Assembly (NCBI GenBank): GCA_965153355.1
Contig: OZ231128.1
Span: 44,702,001-44,766,000 of the forward strand
Source: Flaccisagitta enflata
Lineage: Eukaryota > Chaetognatha > Sagittoidea > Aphragmophora
Reading direction: 5' to 3'
DNA length: 64,000 nucleotides
The position numbers and the translations under genes are program-made. Below are positions 62,333 through 64,000 of the stretch, in pieces. Within the stretch, counting starts at the first letter, position 1, and every line of letters starts with the position of its first letter. The notes below the pieces were generated by a model, which saw only the letters and a program-made list of their open reading frames with translations, was not told where the DNA came from and did not search any database.

Positions 62333-62608
62333 CAGTAAAGGCAATGGGAGAAAAGGCACAAGGAAATGAATCCACAATTGAGTCTTGGAATGATGGCTGA
62401 GTCCGGGGATGGATGGTGGAGGAGGAGGATGAAGCCGGGGATCGAACCAGAGGATGAGGATGAGGATCGAACAGGAGGAGGAGGAGGAGGACGGATGAGG
62501 AGGAGGCGGCGAGGAGGAGGATGAGGAGGAGGATGAGGAGGAGGATGAGGAGGAGGATGAGACGGACCTGGAGAGATATGTACATGAAATACGTGCTGTT
62601 TAGTGACA

Positions 62609-64000
62609 CACACCCCTTTTTGTCCGGCTGGCCGTCTGTCTGTCTATCCGTCTGTCTGTCTATCCATCCATCCATCCGTCCGTCTGTCCATCCGTCCATC
62701 CGTATCATGCAATTTCATTTTGCAAACGGTCACAAGAATTTTTGCCCATTTGGGGCCGCTTCCAAAAGGAAGCAAAGCCGGAAAGGAGGACAACTTTGGG
62801 CGTGTTTCCAGTGAAGATGAAAAACGCGTTTGTTCCCATTGAACGCATTTACAGCGTAAACACATACTTATGAATTTTACTGTCCCACAAGGGATTGAGC
62901 GAAGTAAGTGGGCCATCCCATGAATGGAGCAAGCGAGCAAAGCAGACCGTTGTGGAGCGCGTGAGCAGAGTGACCGGTGCGAGCGAACAAACATAGCGAG
63001 CGACCGAGTGGCCCGTGAAAAACGCGATTGTCTCTGACTAGAAACGTCCCCTTAATGGAGTTTTTTTCTTTTCAAAGGAAACTAATTTTTTCCCTTGAAA
63101 TAAAATTTTCCTCTGTTAAAAAAAATCCCGCGCGACGACATTTAATCCATTAATCTTCAACTGACAAGACTTAAAGTACCCACGGGCAGTCGGGGGCGCT
63201 GTGAACCGCGATGCATCACCATCCAACTCAACCACATCTATCATTCAATTTTCCTCAGTTCATGCTCATCAACATTCGTCGGTGGTAATTCAAGGTCTCT
63301 CTAGGATAGAAACTGTCTTGGAATCGACTCGCTCGGGGGTGGCGCTCTTGATGTGGTGACGTAGTTTCTCCGTATCAAGCTGGACCGAGTTTGGCCCACT
63401 ATCATCAACTTTCCTCCATCCTCTTTATTTTTTTTTTTTTTTTTTTTTTTTTATCAAATTGGTGTCCCGACAACTTTGGTGTCCCGACAAAAGGTACTGC
63501 CATAGCAGTAGTGGCAGGACCTCCTCCTACGCCCCTGTTATTATTACTGTTGATGAATGCCAAAAAATATCCAAGGATCGCACAAGGTCAGCGCTACCCA
63601 TTGCCCTGCTTGGAATATTAAGCTGAAGGTAAAGGGGCAGAGCAATGGCCCTAAAACAATACAAGGTTTTATGCTCAGGATACCTAAATTAGGCGTGGGG
63701 GGCTAATTGAAATATTTGAGGAGGCCTGATGTGTAGATGGACAGATAGATGAACAGACATAATGAAATTCAATCCTGAGTTCTAAAGGAAATCAACCCTT
63801 TGGGCTGTTGCCCAACAAGCTACATTGCTTATGCCGTGACTTGGTTGGCTGGCCTTTTTCAGCACAGCTACATCCGGGGCCTATTTCAGCACAGCTACAT
63901 GCGGCAAGATCCGATTTCAAATGGACTTCCCTCCTCAGTAATTCTTAACAAGGCCGGATACACGGCAATCCAGTCGCGGACGGTTGGGCAGGAGCAGTAA
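62609..64000. repeat. Right flank: dispersed repeats, no gene
   Basis: CACAC duplication at 62609-62613, then CTTTTTGTCCGG and (GTCTGTC)/(CATC) words to 62705 that continue the dispersed repeat from the left flank. 62930-63010 repeats GCGAGCGA/GCGAGCAA words. A 26-bp poly-T lies near 63427-63452, GGTGTCCCGACAA is doubled at 63462-63490, and fold-back family pieces lie at 63575-63650 and 63780-63825. Confidence 0.7.

Larger units (their letters stand above)
28851..62608 (-). mobile_element. Giant (33.8-kb) BEL/Pao LTR retrotransposon
   Basis: Two same-orientation terminal repeats (28851-29527 and 61923-62608), starting TGTCA and ending TGACA, bound the element. CACAC is found immediately outside both (28846-28850, 62609-62613). 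The inner flanks (GCCCC at 29528, GTGAT at 61918-61922) do not match each other or CACAC, which argues against two independent solo LTRs. Joining the outer flanks recreates a dispersed repeat seen uninterrupted at 8505-8545. Inside are gag, protease, RT, RNase H and integrase of BEL/Pao type on the minus strand; BEL/Pao integrases make 5-bp duplications. About 22 kb between pol and the 3' LTR is tandem arrays and extra ORFs, far beyond the usual few kb to ~10 kb of the group. A 33-bp gap (30194-30226) lies inside. Confidence 0.82.
61923..62608 (-). repeat. 5' LTR of the giant element
   Basis: 686 bp. On the sense (minus) strand it starts TGTCACTAAACAGC and ends GCTGACA. A TATATA lies at 62327-62332, ~280 nt into the LTR, and ATTAAA at 61970-61975, ~45 nt before its end, a reasonable U3-R-U5 layout for minus-strand transcription. 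Confidence 0.9.

Overview
The window is animal (metazoan) nuclear DNA dominated by repeats. It has no operons, bacterial RNA genes or compact coding. It does have a BEL/Pao-class LTR retrotransposon (a class known only from animals), LINE fragments, short non-autonomous DNA transposons, at least a dozen long (GA)n/(CT)n microsatellites, GAAA tracts and many minisatellites. An SSR-rich invertebrate (crustacean-like) would fit, but the sequence does not fix the species.

Bases 1-28,845 are host-like flank: a 5'-truncated LINE reverse transcriptase (670-2115, minus), an 82-bp minisatellite (2886-3975), a decayed LINE ORF1 (4563-5608, plus), a 1.1-kb inverted repeat around a 2.5-kb spacer (6986-8097 and 10583-11738), a perfect 57-bp-arm hairpin (12276-12396), several fold-back repeats, a pogo-like MITE (18882-19058), a fresh ~0.88-kb tandem duplication (19413-21177), and the one convincing host-type gene: an intronless ~1221-residue protein (22329-25994, minus) with CAA-coded polyglutamine, a possible LRAT/papain-like segment and an SF1-helicase-like P-loop domain.

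Bases 28,851-62,608 read best as ONE giant (33.8 kb) BEL/Pao LTR retrotransposon on the minus strand. Two near-identical 677/686-bp repeats in the same orientation begin TGTCA and end TGACA. Their outer flanks carry the same 5-bp duplication (CACAC), their inner flanks do not match, and the joined outer flanks rebuild a dispersed repeat seen intact elsewhere in the window. From its 5' end it holds: 5' LTR (61923-62608), leader, a Gln-rich coiled-coil ORF broken by a TA-flanked palindromic MITE, Gag with zinc knuckles, an in-frame UGA CUA G stop before protease, RT, RNase H and integrase (several inactivating changes), a Ser/Pro-rich ORF after pol, then about 22 kb of tandem arrays carrying two paralogous coiled-coil/double-zinc-knuckle ORFs, a hAT-type MITE and an acidic basic-tailed ORF, and finally the 3' LTR (28851-29527). 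A 33-bp assembly gap lies at 30194-30226.

Bases 62,614-64,000 are the right flank, again made of dispersed repeats. The leading candidate for something undescribed is the giant element and its cargo-like 3' region; the perfect hairpin and the polyQ/helicase gene come next.
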